The notes beneath the pieces are model-generated. The model did not search any database. It was not told the DNA's origin and saw only the letters and a list, made by a program, of their open reading frames with translations. Of a stretch of DNA of 64,000 nucleotides, positions 23,401 through 35,819 are shown in pieces (positions within the stretch are counted from its first letter, which is position 1; each line of letters starts with the position of its first letter). The position numbers and the translations under genes are program-made. The stretch spans positions 1,592,538 to 1,656,537 of the forward strand of contig NW_020312968.1 in the NCBI RefSeq assembly GCF_003265705.1, given 5' to 3'. Source of the stretch: Callorhinus ursinus (taxonomy: Eukaryota > Chordata > Mammalia > Carnivora > Otariidae).

Positions 23401-25152
23401 AAATTTGACTTATGATAGTTTAAAAAACAGCACTTTGGGGAAAAAAGCAAGGCTTTTAAGAAGAGCTACAGAAGGATCTCCAGATTCCCCAGTCCTCCCA
23501 CAGAGAAAAGAGCAGAATATCCCCAAATAATTATTTTTAAAAGTTCAAACTGTTCTATCCGACCGTGTCCCAGATCACAAAATCCAGACACTCAGGGGAA
23601 GAAGAAATATTTCATCCCGGAAGGAAAATAACGAACAGAGGACGGAAAGCTATCCGCCTATGCTGCCACTTTTGGAGTGTCTCAGGGGGTGGAAAGGCTT
23701 TTTGTATTTCTTTAAAACACTTCTCCCGGAAGGAATCCATAAAGCACAAGTGTAAATAGAAACAACAAGTTGAAAAGACTTAGGTGTAATCATCAAGAGC
23801 CCCCTCTAAGGTCAACTGTTTCTCAGGGATTCTGTAAAGGACAGCGAGTATGAAACGCATCTGTGGCCGACGTTCCCTCCCTTTAATCTACAAGAGTTTT
23901 CCATTCACAGCCCAGGCAGCCCCGGGCGACAGGCGCCAAGTCCATTTGGGGTGTATTTCTGATGCTTCCCCCCACCCTCCCCGTTCTTCACTGGCTTTAC
24001 TTGAAAGCTCGGCTTCCTGCTCAGCCCATGTTTGGTGATGTGTGTCTGGATTAGGACGAGGAACAGACTTCCTGTCCCTTTGTGACAATGCTGCTGCTGC
24101 TTCCAGCTCCGGGGCTCCAATCCATCCCTCTTAGAGAAGACCCGAGACAGAGATCACATGGAGAGCTAACCCCGAGGCTCTGGTTAAAATGAAGCGAGAT
24201 AAGCAAGCAGGTAAAAGGAGTAAATCCCACCAACAAGGCCACTAAACATCAATCCCATTGCAACAGAGAGAGTTCTGTGCTCCAATCAACAGGTACTGAG
24301 CACGCCCAGGCTGGGCAGCATAGGAAACAAAAACGACACGGGACAGCTTCTTCCCTCAGAAAGTTCCTAGCTCCAGTTTTGTTGAGGAACAGGAGAAACG
24401 TATCGACTGAGTTGCATAACCAGGGATGAAGAGGACATACAACATCTCAACTATTGCAATGCACTGAAGGCTGCCCAGACAGTAAATGCTGTGTGCACCG
24501 TGGGTAAGGATCATCTGGTCCTTGGAGGTGTTTTTAGGAAACAAGAGGGACTGAAGGGGGACCATGAAGAGGCGGCTTTGTAGAAGAGGAGGGGAATGAG
24601 CTCCAGCGACAGAGAGGCATGCGCGTGAAAGCAGCAAAGCCTAAGACGTATTTGGCCTTCAACGAGGCAGGCACATTTTTAAAACTGAAACATGCACGTG
24701 TACACACAAATGAAATTACCAAAATCCAAGTATTTATCACACATTTTCACTGAACCTGCAGAGTTAGTACCACCTGACAGTAAATACAGATCTATTTTGA
24801 ATTTACATAAACAAATCTAATCCTGGCTTGAATCGACAGTCAACTCTATTTCTGATGGCTTCAGATTTCATGATGAAATTTTTACACTACTCACTGTAAG
24901 ACAAATGCCAAAATTAAGCTTTATCAAAGTGCTTTTTTTGTATATGAATCAGGGTTTTTTTTTAATAGAGAGAGAGATTTAAGGTCACTAGATTCATTTG
25001 TTTAGCCTTGTTCCATAAGGCTAGATAAGAATGGAAAAAGAGGAACTTAAGGCTTGCAATATGTGTTGCCAAGGAGTTGCCATGTTATCCAGCAGCTGAA
25101 ACTTGAAAAAAAAAAAAATCATTTCCCCATCATAAAAATTAGCTATAGAACA
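23401..25152. other. Unassigned non-coding stretch
   Basis: No exon, RNA gene or clear repeat identified. 23850-24250 is GC-richer, and three overlapping open frames there on both strands are chance frames. 24280-24640 may be an old repeat of the 'accttgtg...taaatgctgtg' type, but I cannot assign it. A-runs near 25105-25120 are simple sequence. Confidence 0.4.
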
Positions 25153-25160
25153 AAAATAAT

Positions 25161-25267
25161 TTTTAAGATTTTATTTTTAAGTAATCTTGACACGCAACAT
25201 GGGGCTTGAACTCATACCCTGAGATCAAGAGTTCCATGCTCCACTGGCTAAGCCAGCCAGGTGCACC
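25161..25267 (-). mobile_element. CAN-SINE, short form
   Basis: 'ttttaagattttatttttaag', 'taatcttgacacgcaacatgg', 'ggcttgaactcataccctgagatcaagagt' and the head remnant 'agccagccaggtgcacc' show the reverse-orientation carnivoran SINE lacking the CT-rich middle. It is diverged, and no clear target duplication is seen. Confidence 0.88.
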
Positions 25268-25595
25268 AAGAAGAATTTTTTTTTTTTAAGCTGTTCAAGG
25301 TCATTTGAAATAATGCTATTGACCCTCTTTCAATAGGAGATCAACATGGAAGTTTCCTCCAATAACAGAAATGAATTTACTTTGATCCCTCCATCATCTC
25401 TCACTCCGTTTTCTTGTGTCCAATGGTAGCAAGGATTTGAAAATTGACTTATTAGATTCCCAACACAATGAGTGTCCAACAAATACAAGACAACATATTC
25501 ACCAAACAAGCTTGCATCTTGAATTAGAAATGTACAGAGACAGGAAAGGCACCCAGGGATGACGGGCTGGATCACAGTCAAAACTTATCAATGAG

Positions 25596-25761
25596 GGGGG
25601 TGGGGGGATGGGTTAGCCTGGTGATGGGTATTAAAAAGGGCACCTTCTGCGTGGAGCACTGGGTATTATGCACAATGAATCATGGAACACTACATCAAAA
25701 ACTAATGATGTAATGTATGGTGATTAACATAACAATAAAAAATTTAAAGAGGAGGGGAAAA
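25596..25761 (+). mobile_element. Very short 5'-truncated carnivore L1 (3' UTR end only)
   Basis: Only the last 160 or so bases of a carnivore L1 3' UTR: 'ggatgggttagcctggtgat', 'gcgtggagcactgggtatta', 'actaatgatgtaatgtatgg', then an A-rich tail. A perfect 16-base duplication aaaacttatcaatgag flanks it at 25580-25595 and 25762-25777. It is nearly identical to the 3' end of the L1 at 59.4-59.58 kb, so it belongs to the same recently active subfamily. Confidence 0.95.
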
Positions 25762-25777
25762 AAAACTTATCAATGAG

Positions 25778-27380
25778 CTACATCCCCAAGCCTAGAGGAC
25801 TATGGGACATGTTGGCCCCAGTATTCCCTCCAATTTCTAAGGTCCTCTGATTCTACGATTGGTGGGACAAGAAAGAATAGTAACTCTTGGCAATGTAAGG
25901 AAAAATGAGAATATGGAAGATGAGGGAGAACATTTCTTTGGCACTACTATTTGCCAGAGAAGATGGTAAACATTTACACAAAATAGGTAACTGGAGTAAT
26001 TGGTACCTTCCCAAGAGACCTATTATCCCCATTTTATAGATGCATAAACTAAGGGTCAAAGGGGTTACTTAAGGAACACATGGTTACATAGCTACTAGGT
26101 GGCCGAGCAAGGATTTTAGCCCAAGTTGGTATAACCAGGGTTGACAGTCACAGTATTTATGAGCCAGTATGGCATGGATACTGGTGAATCAGAGCTGATG
26201 CAGCCATCAGTCAGAAGAGATGCGAGATATGAACCACCAGCACAGTCGGACCAGCAGAGGTTCAACTCCAAGCCCAGGTTCTTCCCAGTAAACATCAAAG
26301 ACAAACTTAAATTCAGTCCCCAAACCCTTGCTTTGCCTCTAAATGAGACACTTACTTTAACATTCAGTATGTATTTGATAATTTACACACTTTAGGTAGA
26401 CATCCAACAATCCACTTAAGTACCTCTTACTTTGGGAGGAGGTGGTTGTCCTCTTTAATATATTAAAGCAGAAAAAAATCCCTACACAATTTTATCTGCG
26501 CTGTCGTACACAGGATATGCTTCAGTTATCATTGGCAAACAGACAACTCATCATTCATTTTCCCCTTATGTTAATGCAAAGTTAATCTGAACACACCAAA
26601 ATAAATTACTTGTTTTAAAATGTTGGGTATATGCCTTGCAAAGTGGAATCTGCATTTATCTCTAAATTGTAAGGTAACATCAAATCAAGACAAATCTACT
26701 GAGTTACTTTAAGTGTATCCCAATTGAATGTGATCCTGCAAATATTATTTAGAACCTGAAAATAAATCAACGTGAAAAGAACCTATGAAGACTGGCATTT
26801 TCAGAGTCGCCATTCACCTATAACATCAAAGATATTGACAGATACGTAATAAATTAGATAGGAAAGTATTTATCACGTGAAGACATCATTGCAATCATCG
26901 GACCTTTCCAAAAATGATACAGTGACCTTGCCTTCACCATCTAACTCAAATTAATCCTTGAAATTGAAATTTAGCACCTCAGAATGAATGTTAGCATGGA
27001 ACGTAGCTGGTAGAAAAATAAATGAATCAAAGTATTTTCAGACAAAGCATGCTCTGGGACGTAAAGGCTTTGTAGGGAGGAAATAAGAAACTGGCAGAGG
27101 CTGATAAAACCTTTTTTTTTTTCCTTTAATTACATAGCAATTGCAGTAACCCCTGTATTCTCCAGCAAAACCAGAAAGAGGTGTTCTTCTTAATCAAGAG
27201 TTCTGGCTTTTCCATGTCATCAACCACATTCTCCAAAGATAAAGGGATTCCTGACTAAATGGGCCAAAAACACATTCTCTTAGGCAAGTTCTAAATATTC
27301 CAGGAACGTTTTCAAAGGAAGTTCTAATGAATGTCCTGTCCTTCATGGCCGTGGCCCCATGGCAAGAACAGGGCATGGAG
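25778..27380. other. AT-rich non-coding stretch with antisense MIR
   Basis: 25985-26115 is an antisense MIR ('cctattatccccattttata', 'gatgcataaactaaggg', then 'catagctactaggtggccgagcaaggatttta'). 26400-27110 is AT-rich, complex and repeat-poor, and could include conserved non-coding sequence. No gene seen. Confidence 0.45.
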
Positions 27381-27384
27381 AGGA

Positions 27385-27570
27385 GAGAACTGGAGCTCTA
27401 GTCCTAGCCACACCACGGCTCTCTGAGCTTGGTCAAGCCACTTTTTGTCTGTGTCTCAATTTTCATCTCGAAAATGGGAATATTACCTCCTCCTACCAGC
27501 ATCTACTGATCATTGAAAGCATAGAAAGATTACATATGTTTGCTTATCTCCAGGGGAGATACTCAAAATA
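27385..27570 (+). repeat. MIR SINE
   Basis: 'ggagctctagtcctagccac', 'gagcttggtcaagccacttt', 'gtgtctcaattttcatctcg' and 'aaaatgggaatattacctcc' follow the mammalian MIR core in plus orientation. The open frame 27359-27808 runs across this fossil and is not a gene. Confidence 0.75.
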
Positions 27571-27939
27571 CTCAGCATGTAGGGGGACTTGGGCACTGAA
27601 TATGGGCACTGCTTATGCCCTATCTCATTCCAGGAGGGACTCAAGACAACTGACTGAAGAAAATACCTCCCCCCAAAAAACCATTTTTACGTTAAAGAAT
27701 TTAGGTCCAAAACAACATAAAGGTCAACCAGAAGATAAAAAAGGGCAGAAAGTTTGGGGAGATGTTTCTCACAAGAGCCCGAACAAGGGAGACATTGAGA
27801 GATGCTGAGTTGCCCCTCTACACAATAGAGTCTCTATCTCCAAGCTACACAGTTTGTCAGACTCTACTACCATGTTTGCGTTTTTTCTCCAGGTTTCTTT
27901 GAACCTCTCTGAGAAGAAAGTAAAGAAACATTTACTTTA

Positions 27940-28075
27940 TGTCTACTATTTCTGGTACAATGTCAGCCCTTTATGAAAGTTATATAATCCTCACACCCAC
28001 ATTAATGTCAATGAATTATTATCTCCATTTTACAGATCACAAGAAACAGGTTCTAAGAGGATGATTCTCATAGCA
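27940..28075 (-). repeat. Antisense MIR fragment
   Basis: 'ttatataatcctcacaccca', 'gaattattatctccatttta' and 'cagatcacaagaaacaggtt' correspond to the reverse complement of MIR. Old and diverged. Confidence 0.6.
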
Positions 28076-28668
28076 ACCTGAGTCTAATTGGTTCACTGCC
28101 ATAACCACGAATTTTTATGAGTGAATATGGGTAAGTATGGATAAATAAATATTTGTTGAATGGAAACGAATAACCTTAGAGAAATAATGGTTTAACGAAG
28201 AACCCTGAATCCCACTACAGAAAGGTCAGTGTTCCTGGAAGATACAGATGTGGAGGCCATCTTTACAGTTATATAGTAAACTACCAAAGAAAGTCAGATA
28301 AGGACACATGATATTTCTTTCTACTGTAAAATCCGTGTATTATTGACCCCAGAGAAACCTTTTCATTAAGAAATTGTCAGCTATTTTAATTCATTTAAAA
28401 TTCATGTTATAACTAGCAACATACAATAATTCATTCACTACATATTTATGGAATATTGACCTATGTATTGAGCACAACAAGAGATAGTGAGAATATAAAG
28501 GCGAGTAAAATGCAGTCTCCACCCTGAAGGAACCTGCATATGTTCCTTCATATATGTTCAGAAATAACAGATAAAACGATATGTTAATCATTATGTTCTT
28601 AATTTGCATTTTGGCCATGGTTTTTGTAATTAAAAATAGGTTTTGGATTTGTCTATAAAGACTGCAAG

Positions 28669-28880
28669 GGTATCTGGGTGGCTCAGACGGGTAAGCTGAC
28701 TCTTGGTTTCAGCTCAGGTCATGATCTTGCGGTCATGAGATGGAGCCCCGCGTTGGGCTCTGTGCTCACTGTGGAGTCGGCTTGAGACCCTCTTCCTCTC
28801 CCTCTGCTCATATGCATGCTCATGCGCGTGCGCTCTCCCTCTCCCTCTCAAATAAAATGAACACTTACAAAAAAAAAACA
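28669..28880 (+). mobile_element. CAN-SINE
   Basis: Head 'ggtatctgggtggctcagac', older-type body ('actcttggtttcagctcagg', 'tcatgatcttgcggtcatga'), CT-rich middle with CpG-rich 'catgcgcgtgcgctctcc', and A-rich tail. Target duplication aaagactgcaag at 28657-28668 against aaaaactgcag at 28881-28891. Confidence 0.94.
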
Positions 28881-29009
28881 AAAAACTGCAGAATCAGTTA
28901 TCTTAAAAACATGAAAAATAGGTATTAGCTGAAAATCTATTACTTTCTTAGCACTGGGTTAGACAGTAGAGAGCTTATAAAGCCATTAAACACAGAACAT
29001 GAACTTCCC

Positions 29010-30440
29010 ATCATCTCCTCCTTAAACTAGGATAGTTGAATTAGCAAGGCTCAACTCCTTGGAACCAAAACTCCAATTGTAACACCACGGTTGGTTATGT
29101 TTTGACATCACAGCTCACTATCTAACCATCAAAGCCACTCCCCCACTATAAGCAAAACCTCTCTCGCCAAGATCTTCCTTCTCCAACTCTCCCTCTGTCC
29201 ATTCCTAAGCCTCAGCATGCTCCAGACCATGCCCCTCAACAACCTCTCCTTTTGGAATGTTCAGGGCATCCACCCATCCTACCATCCCTGTTTCCATTTC
29301 TACAGTTAGCTGCTTCCTGCTTCCTGGCCACTCTTCTATGCTACACCCCGCTTTGGCAGCTGGATGAGAGTTGTCTCAGAGGTCTCCTGTCCACATCACG
29401 GTCAGATTCGACATCCAGATGCGGGGGTCGCAACTCACCTTGCTTGATCTTCCTGCCTTCTTCCTCATCCTCTCTGCAATCCCTTTCTGAAGAACTCATC
29501 CGTGTCCATGGCTTATTACCTTCAATGATGCCCAAATACCTATCTTTACCCTCAACTGGTCCCCGGAACCATAGTCACACATTTCCATACGTTTGAGAGG
29601 CATGCCAATAGATGATTTGCTATGTCCAGATTAATTCATCATCCTTCCTCAACCAGCTCCCCAACCTCACATTTTTCTCTCGCTGCCTTGTGTCTCTCTC
29701 ACTGCTCTGACTTTTCTCCTTCTCAGGGGTTCAGATGACTGGCTTCACTTGTACTCCTTGGGCCCTGTCACATCCAATATTCTTCCGAGTCCTATAGATG
29801 TCCCCCAAGAAATGTCTTTACTTTCCTGCTGCTGTCCTTGAGGTCTTAACAGCATTGACTGTAATGTGTCATCTTTGTGTTTGTCAAATACCAACAATAT
29901 TGTAGGTAATTAATACACATCTGTTAAACTCTATTCTAAAATAGACTTTTTCACTTATTGCCAGGAATGGACCCAAGTGTTGGGTCCTGATGCTTATGCA
30001 ACCTAGGGAAAGTTTTTTGTTTTTTCTTTTAAGTATACAATATTATGGATATAAAATTAGATACAGCAGGGTGCTTAAGGGGCCCATGCAAATGAAGGGT
30101 CCTGAAGTTTAAGATGCATTGTCTTCCCAATAATGTATCCTTTACTTCTCAAATACAGATAAAACCTCTAATTGAGGTATATATTTATTCTAATTTTTAA
30201 CCCTAAGATTTTTCTATTCGAGTGATGCATTGTGGAATCAGTGGCATTTTAAGAATCCAAACTTCTATCATCTCTCACCTGGTCTTTCATAATAACCTTC
30301 TAAAACTTTCATTCCCTATTGCTCCAAACTCACAACTTCCTGATTTCTAGATTCTATCACATCATACTCCACTCCAAAACTTCCCATGCCACCCCACTAC
30401 TCTTGGACCAGACTACAAAACCCACAATCTGGCACTTGAA
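29010..30440 (+). repeat. L2-like LINE fragments
   Basis: Long CT-rich sequence with L2-like phrasing. The clearest part is 30255-30430 ('catctctcacctggtctttc', 'ccttctaaaactttcattcc', then 'ctggcacttgaagtcc'). 29150-29600 has the same style ('tccctctgtccattcctaag', 'ctgttccatttc'). Boundaries are unclear and part of 29900-30240 is unassigned AT-rich DNA. The 114-residue frame at 29252-29596 lies inside this fossil. Confidence 0.45.
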
Positions 30441-30874
30441 GTCCATTATTATTGAAAGCTCAAAGAATTATGGTTTTGAGATGTTAACTACCTTTTTCTT
30501 CCCTCTCTCCCTCCCATGAGTCCAGTCAATGTTTATTGCTTTAGGAGATGTGACACATATAAAGCAGAAAGAGCTTACAAATATCTTCCTGGCCCCACTT
30601 CCCCAAAACAAAACAAAAAAACGAGTTTTCAGGGAATTGGAGAAGACCCGGGGTATAGTAAAAATATTACGAAGAAACAGAATTTGAAGACCAAATCCTT
30701 TCCCTGGCTTTGAGGAGAGCAGGTCAGAAAGGGCAGATTTGGGCCCTAGGGAGAAGTATTCCAATTCCTGATCTCCAAACAGAGACCTCCAGGTCTCCAA
30801 AAGGGTTTGGAGGACCCAAGAGCAGAAAGGACTGCACCCTACTTCTCAGAAATCTAAAGAAAGGGGGACATCCC

Positions 30875-31063
30875 TGGGCACCTGGGTGGCTCAGTCCGTT
30901 GAGCGTCCGACTCTTGATTTCAGTCCAGGTTATGATCTCACGGTTGTGGGATCGAGCCCCATATCAGGCTCTGCACTCAGCAGAGTCAGCTTCTCTCTCT
31001 CCCTCTGCTCCTCTTCCCCAACTCGCTTTCTCTCTTTCTCGCTCTCAAAAATAAATTTTTCTT
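30875..31063 (+). mobile_element. CAN-SINE
   Basis: 'gggcacctgggtggctcagt', older-type 'gactcttgatttcagtccag', box-B-like 'gtgggatcgagcccc', CT-rich middle, AAATAAATTT tail. Target duplication aaagaaagggggacatccc at 30856-30874 against aaagatgggggaacatcccc at 31064-31083, diverged by a few changes. Confidence 0.95.
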
Positions 31064-31114
31064 AAAGATGGGGGAACATCCCCAAATGTCCTGGCAGACT
31101 GAGCCACGTGGCAG

Positions 31115-31180
31115 CCTTGCCAAGATGTCCATGCTGCAGGGAGGCAACCTTGCCAAGATGTCCATGCTGCAGGGAGGCAC
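31115..31180. repeat. 33-bp tandem duplication, two copies
   Basis: A 33-base unit beginning ccttgccaagatgtccatgc occupies 31115-31147 and is repeated at 31148-31180 with only the last base changed. The unit is a multiple of three, but the surrounding short frames carry no recognisable protein. Confidence 0.95.
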
Positions 31181-32440
31181 AGAAGTAGCAAGTGAACCAA
31201 GAGCCCCAAACAACCACCTGTGTAAGTGGCTGATGGAAGACGAAGATGGGCCCTAAAATGTCTTGACCACGACCTGGGACTTTGCCACGATTCTGAGCTA
31301 AGGGGGTGAGGTGAGGATGAGACCCTCGGAACTGACTGAGACAAGCTTTCTGCCATGCCAGAGTAATAAAAATTAAGTCGAACTTCGGGAAAATGAAGCA
31401 GTGTATGCTTCTTACACTTGAGTGTACACTGATAGTCCTATCCAGTCAAGTGTTTATGTAGCCTGGGTTACAAATGTATTAAAGCTATTCCAAATTTGAG
31501 GCATTAATTCCAGCAACGCCATTTCAGAACTGGCGACCAAGAGCCTCCATGGGACCCTCCGTGCTTAACCTGCCCCGGCACACAGTTGGTTTTCTTTTAA
31601 AACATCCATGCCTATAACAAGGTCTGGGTTAGTTTCTCTTGCCCGGGAAGATGGACATCAGAGCATGTATGCACCTTGCCAAGAGGACTCCTCTTTTCAA
31701 AAATCAGAGATCTGCGGGTCTTTTCCCTCTAAACCACCAGTCTAAAGACCAGGAAAAACTTACCGGCAAATAATTCTGCTAAGAAAATAGGTGCCCATTC
31801 TGCATCAGATTTGGGTGACGGATGTGCTTACTTTCACTGGCTAACCACCAATAAATAATCTTTTTGGTAATGCACGGAAATGATTGCCTTGTATAAATGT
31901 CACCCTCCTAGATTTGTGCAGGACAAAAGGGGAGATTCATTAATAAGGGAAAATTAGACACAGAGGACAACCCAACAGAGAGAGATAAATGAGACACGGA
32001 TGCCAGCCAATCTAGTGTGCACGAGTTACAAAGAAAAATGGGCACTTGGTTTGAAAATATCATTTCCCTGCGTATTTTTCCTCTCTTACAAAATGCACCA
32101 AAGCACACTTCAGCTGTATTCCCACGTCCCTAATAGAAGAAAGAGCATAGGGAAGTGATAATATGGCTGGACTGGGCTTTTATCTTCACGCCTTTCATCC
32201 AAGTATCTTTCTGCCCTTAAATAATAATTGATTAAATCTCACTATATCCCTACTGAAGGTATATTCTCATGGGCCTGGATAGAAGCAGAAGAAGCGGAGT
32301 GGATCGGATCACCCAGGTTCAGGGCACAGGGCTCTAACAGAGGCAGAAATAGACCCAAGAGAATCCCCTCCCATTACTCACCTTTAATCACTAGGAAATA
32401 GCCTGGCCCCTTGGGACAATTAGCCAGACTACCTCCATTT
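31181..32440. other. Unassigned non-coding stretch
   Basis: No repeat or gene recognised with confidence. Composition is moderately AT-rich and complex around 31780-32240, which may include conserved non-coding sequence. Confidence 0.35.
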
Positions 32441-32444
32441 TTGG

Positions 32445-32725
32445 AGTTAACTACGTTTTTCATTTAATTATTTTCAGGACAGACCCTTTGACAGCTGTTC
32501 TTCTGAGAACGTGACTAGAGAATCGTCAAAAGGCTTGCCTATGGCCTCCAAAAAGTGTCACCTCCTGGGATCACTGCAGAGAGCCTGCAGGTAGCACATA
32601 TCAAGTATAGTTGAGTAATTGGGGGTCTGCTGCAGAAGTACTTTCATGCTGACTAATTAATCTCTAGTAATTAGCACTCAGATGTAACAAGTGTAGCATT
32701 TAAGATCCATAGCAAGGGAAATAAA
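32445..32725. promoter_or_regulatory. Candidate conserved non-coding element with homeodomain-type motifs
   Basis: Repeat-free block with clustered TAAT sites: 'catttaattattttcagg' near 32462, 'gactaattaatctctagtaattagc' near 32651 and 'tgagtaattggggg' near 32613, plus TGACAGCTG near 32490. The clustering is visible. Enhancer function is inference. Confidence 0.3.
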
Positions 32726-32914
32726 ATCTGCTCTTCAGAAATTTGCTGGAGAGTCTGATTGCCTTTTTTCAGATAAATAATGGCACCCATCCATGCAGGC
32801 ACAAACACTGGAGTAACACATTTACTCCATATGAAATACTAAAAACTGCCCAAGAAGTCTCCCAAATTAGAATACTTTAAAACCTCTGCAAAAGTCATAC
32901 AATCCTAAACTTAC

Positions 32915-33055
32915 CAGAACTGGAAAGTACTTCGGAAAATCATCTAGCCCAACTTTCTTGGCCCTCAGATAAGGAAATTGAGGCCCAGAGAGGTAAAGTG
33001 ATCTACCCAGGACCCCACAGCTGGTTAGGACAAAGCAGGGACTAGAAAGTGCACC
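32915..33055 (-). repeat. Antisense MIR-family fragment
   Basis: 'atcatctagcccaactttct', 'cagataaggaaattgaggcc', 'cagagaggtaaagtgatcta' and 'gaccccacagctggttagga' match the conserved core of the old mammalian MIR-like family in reverse orientation. Confidence 0.6.
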
Positions 33056-35209
33056 ACCAAGCGCCCTGTTTTCTTATAGGAACAGGGCTTGGGCCCTGCC
33101 TCACACTGGGCATCCTCAGGATCAGCCTTTGAAAGCAGCCTCAGCAGCTGACTCTGGGCCAGGCGCCATCAGATGGAGGTGAAGTCTCTCTGTGGTCCCT
33201 TCATCTCTCTCATCTCGGACTTCTGTCTTTGCCTTCCCCTGCCACCACCCTCATCATTCAGCTCTTACCCTGTATCTCATTCCCGCAACACCCTGCTCTA
33301 AGACTGAAGTACTAGGTGGGCCCTACAGTTAGCCAGAAAGGCACGTCCAGCCCATGGCTATGTGTGTTCTGCTATAGAAACCCGAATCTAAAAGTTCCTG
33401 TCTGCCAAAGGGACAAAATGATGTCAGACACATGTGCACACAGAGTTGGGGGGGGGGGGGGGGGAGAGAGCACATGCTCGAGAGATCACACTTCCTCTGA
33501 ATATCCCTAAAACCATTCTAGGTGGAGACACAGCTCTCCCTCCCATGAACCTCGGGGCAAATCATGGCTCCATGGCGGAATCACCTTCATGTATGCCTGT
33601 CACTCCCTCTTCGCCCTTTGCTTGTTTGCCCATGCCTCTGTATTCTCTTCTCCCTTGGCCCCGGATGGGATGCTCTCCTGTCTCCTCATCTGAGCCAAAT
33701 GGCCAACCAAGGGACGGCACTAGGGTCAATGGGGTTTCTCTGAAAAGGAGAACATGGACACCTGGCACCCCCGTGGGGAGCCTTGCCCTACCCTGGCAGT
33801 TGAGGGCAAGGAAAGGGAGGGAGACGGGATTTGGACTCCTCACAGTCCCTCCTCTGAGGGGTGCTGTCCTCCCCGTCTTTAGAGAAGGCAACTTCAACTC
33901 CTCTTGGGCTGGAGTCAGGCAGCAAGTCTCACCTCCAGAAAACTGTTGTCCTTTGTTTTTGGTTTTGTTTCAGCTTTTCCCTTCCTTGAGTAGAAGGTGT
34001 GAAGGCACATAATAACCTTTCCAGAGCTTTCCCTTCCTCTTCACATCTCATGTAGCCAGCTCTGCATAAGCCAACCCCACCAGCCCTAAAGACAGTGTGA
34101 TGCATTGGCTGAAGCCCTGTAGGGATCCAAAGGAAATGTGTCATTTAAACATTTCCTAGTTTCTTTATACCGCAGACTCCATCTACAAAATAAAGAGCTT
34201 AGACTGATGTTCTCAAAGGTTTCTTTCTGCTTTAAAATTACAGTCCTGTATTTTTTTTCAACAAGCCTTTGCTGAGCAGCTACTGAAGCAAATCGCTGCC
34301 CAAAGTACTGAAGATACAGAGGCCAGTTAAGCCTCAATCCCCACCTTCAAGGATCTCATGTAAAGTGGCCACAAGATTTGGAAAAAAAAGAACAGAGTGT
34401 ATCCAAGGGCTGTGGGCAACTGCAGTGAGGCTGGGGGTAAGGACGGGTCATGAAAGATGAGTTGGAGTTTCCAGATAAACAAGGCCTGGGGGCAGGGCGG
34501 CAGGGGGCGCCTTCCCTGGACAGAAAGGCCAAGATTAAGAAATATCAGAGAGCAGGGTGCCACTAGGGAGAGAGGAACAGCAAAGATGAAGGCCAAAAGG
34601 TGAGCTGCTACATCACACGGAGGAACTCAGACGTTGTACATAAACAGGAGTTTATACAATTGCTCATATGTCAGCAACAACTATGAGAGTAAATCTGATT
34701 TTTTTTTTCATTGCCAAAGGGATGCATGGGAGGGTTATGGAAAACCCTCATAAAATCTTAACATCTTCTGACATTACTTTGAAGTGATTTTTTCTTTCTT
34801 GTGGAAAACGGACACCAATAGACTCAGCCCACTGTTTTTAAGCAAGTTCAGCAGGATTCCGGAGATCCTTTCCCAAAAGATAAGCTGCATGTGGAAATTA
34901 TGGAGGGAAGCATGTAGTAACTGCAAATCTTCCAGTTAAAAAATTCCTCATCTAAAAATCATGCACCTTTGCTTTTTGTTTCTATTTGAGGGAAAAAACG
35001 CAGTGGCTCCGCCAGAGTCCTGAAAGTGGAGAGAGGTGTGCTTACAATTCCTGCCCCAGAGATCATCTACCCCTTTTTAACAATTTCCCTGAAAACCCCA
35101 CAGAGTTTGGCTGTGGCTTGTGGGCGCACATCCCTTGGTCTGCCTCTCTGTTCTTTAAATCCTTTCAGCTTGGGGGGCCACAATGGTTTGAACACAAAGA
35201 AACCCCACT
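33056..35209. other. Non-coding stretch with G-run and old repeat
   Basis: 33448-33464 is a run of 17 G. 33470-34010 is GC-richer with overlapping open frames on both strands (192 and 111 residues) that show no domain. 34265-34620 ('tttgctgagcagctactgaa', 'agtactgaagatacagaggc', 'ccccaccttcaaggatctca') resembles an old mammalian repeat with a 'ccctgccctcaaggagctca' theme. No gene recognised. Confidence 0.4.
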
Positions 35210-35370
35210 GGGGCGCCTGGGTGGCTCAGTCGGTTGAGTGTCTGACTCTTGGTTTCAGCTCAGGTCATGATCTCAGGGTTTTGAGATTGAACCCCAAATC
35301 AAGCTCAGCACCGAGTCTGCTTGAGTTTCTCTTTCTCTCTGCCTCTCCCCTCTGCTCTCAAATAAAAAAC
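35210..35370 (+). mobile_element. CAN-SINE
   Basis: Head 'ggggcgcctgggtggctcag', older-type 'gactcttggtttcagctcag', degraded box B ('gagattgaacccc'), CT-rich middle and AATAAAAAAC tail. Possible target duplication aaagaaaccccac before and aaaaaagccacc after. Confidence 0.95.
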
Positions 35371-35819
35371 AAAAAAGCCACCTTTGGCTGAGGACTGAAG
35401 GCAATGCATATAATATCTGAATATGCCCAGACATTGAGTTTATGAAAAATAAAAAGATAGTAAATACCCTGTGATTGGGTACAATCTTTTAATGTCCTGG
35501 AAACTATGGTCCCTCTGCAGAAGATTGAAACAGGGTATAGCCCAGAGAGAGATAGCACCCCCCCCCAAAATCAGGCAGATTCTGAAAATACAGTGTGTCA
35601 TAAAAATCTTAAGTATAAAAGAATAAAACACCCCTTTCAACTTTCATCCATAGTCTCACTCTCCAGGCACCAGTTTTTGTCATGAGTTTGTAGTATATCC
35701 TTCAAGATTGTTTATCCCCAAAAAAGGACTTTTCCCTCACAGGCCACATAAATCTTAGATTGACTTAACTAACTTATTTACTAAGTTAATTTAAAATCGC
35801 AGGTATGGGTCCAAGGCAA

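Noticed and set aside
33434..34012. 192-codon frame and the opposing 111-codon frame
   Set aside because: The frame starts inside a G17 run and both strands are open, as expected for GC-richer DNA. No domain.
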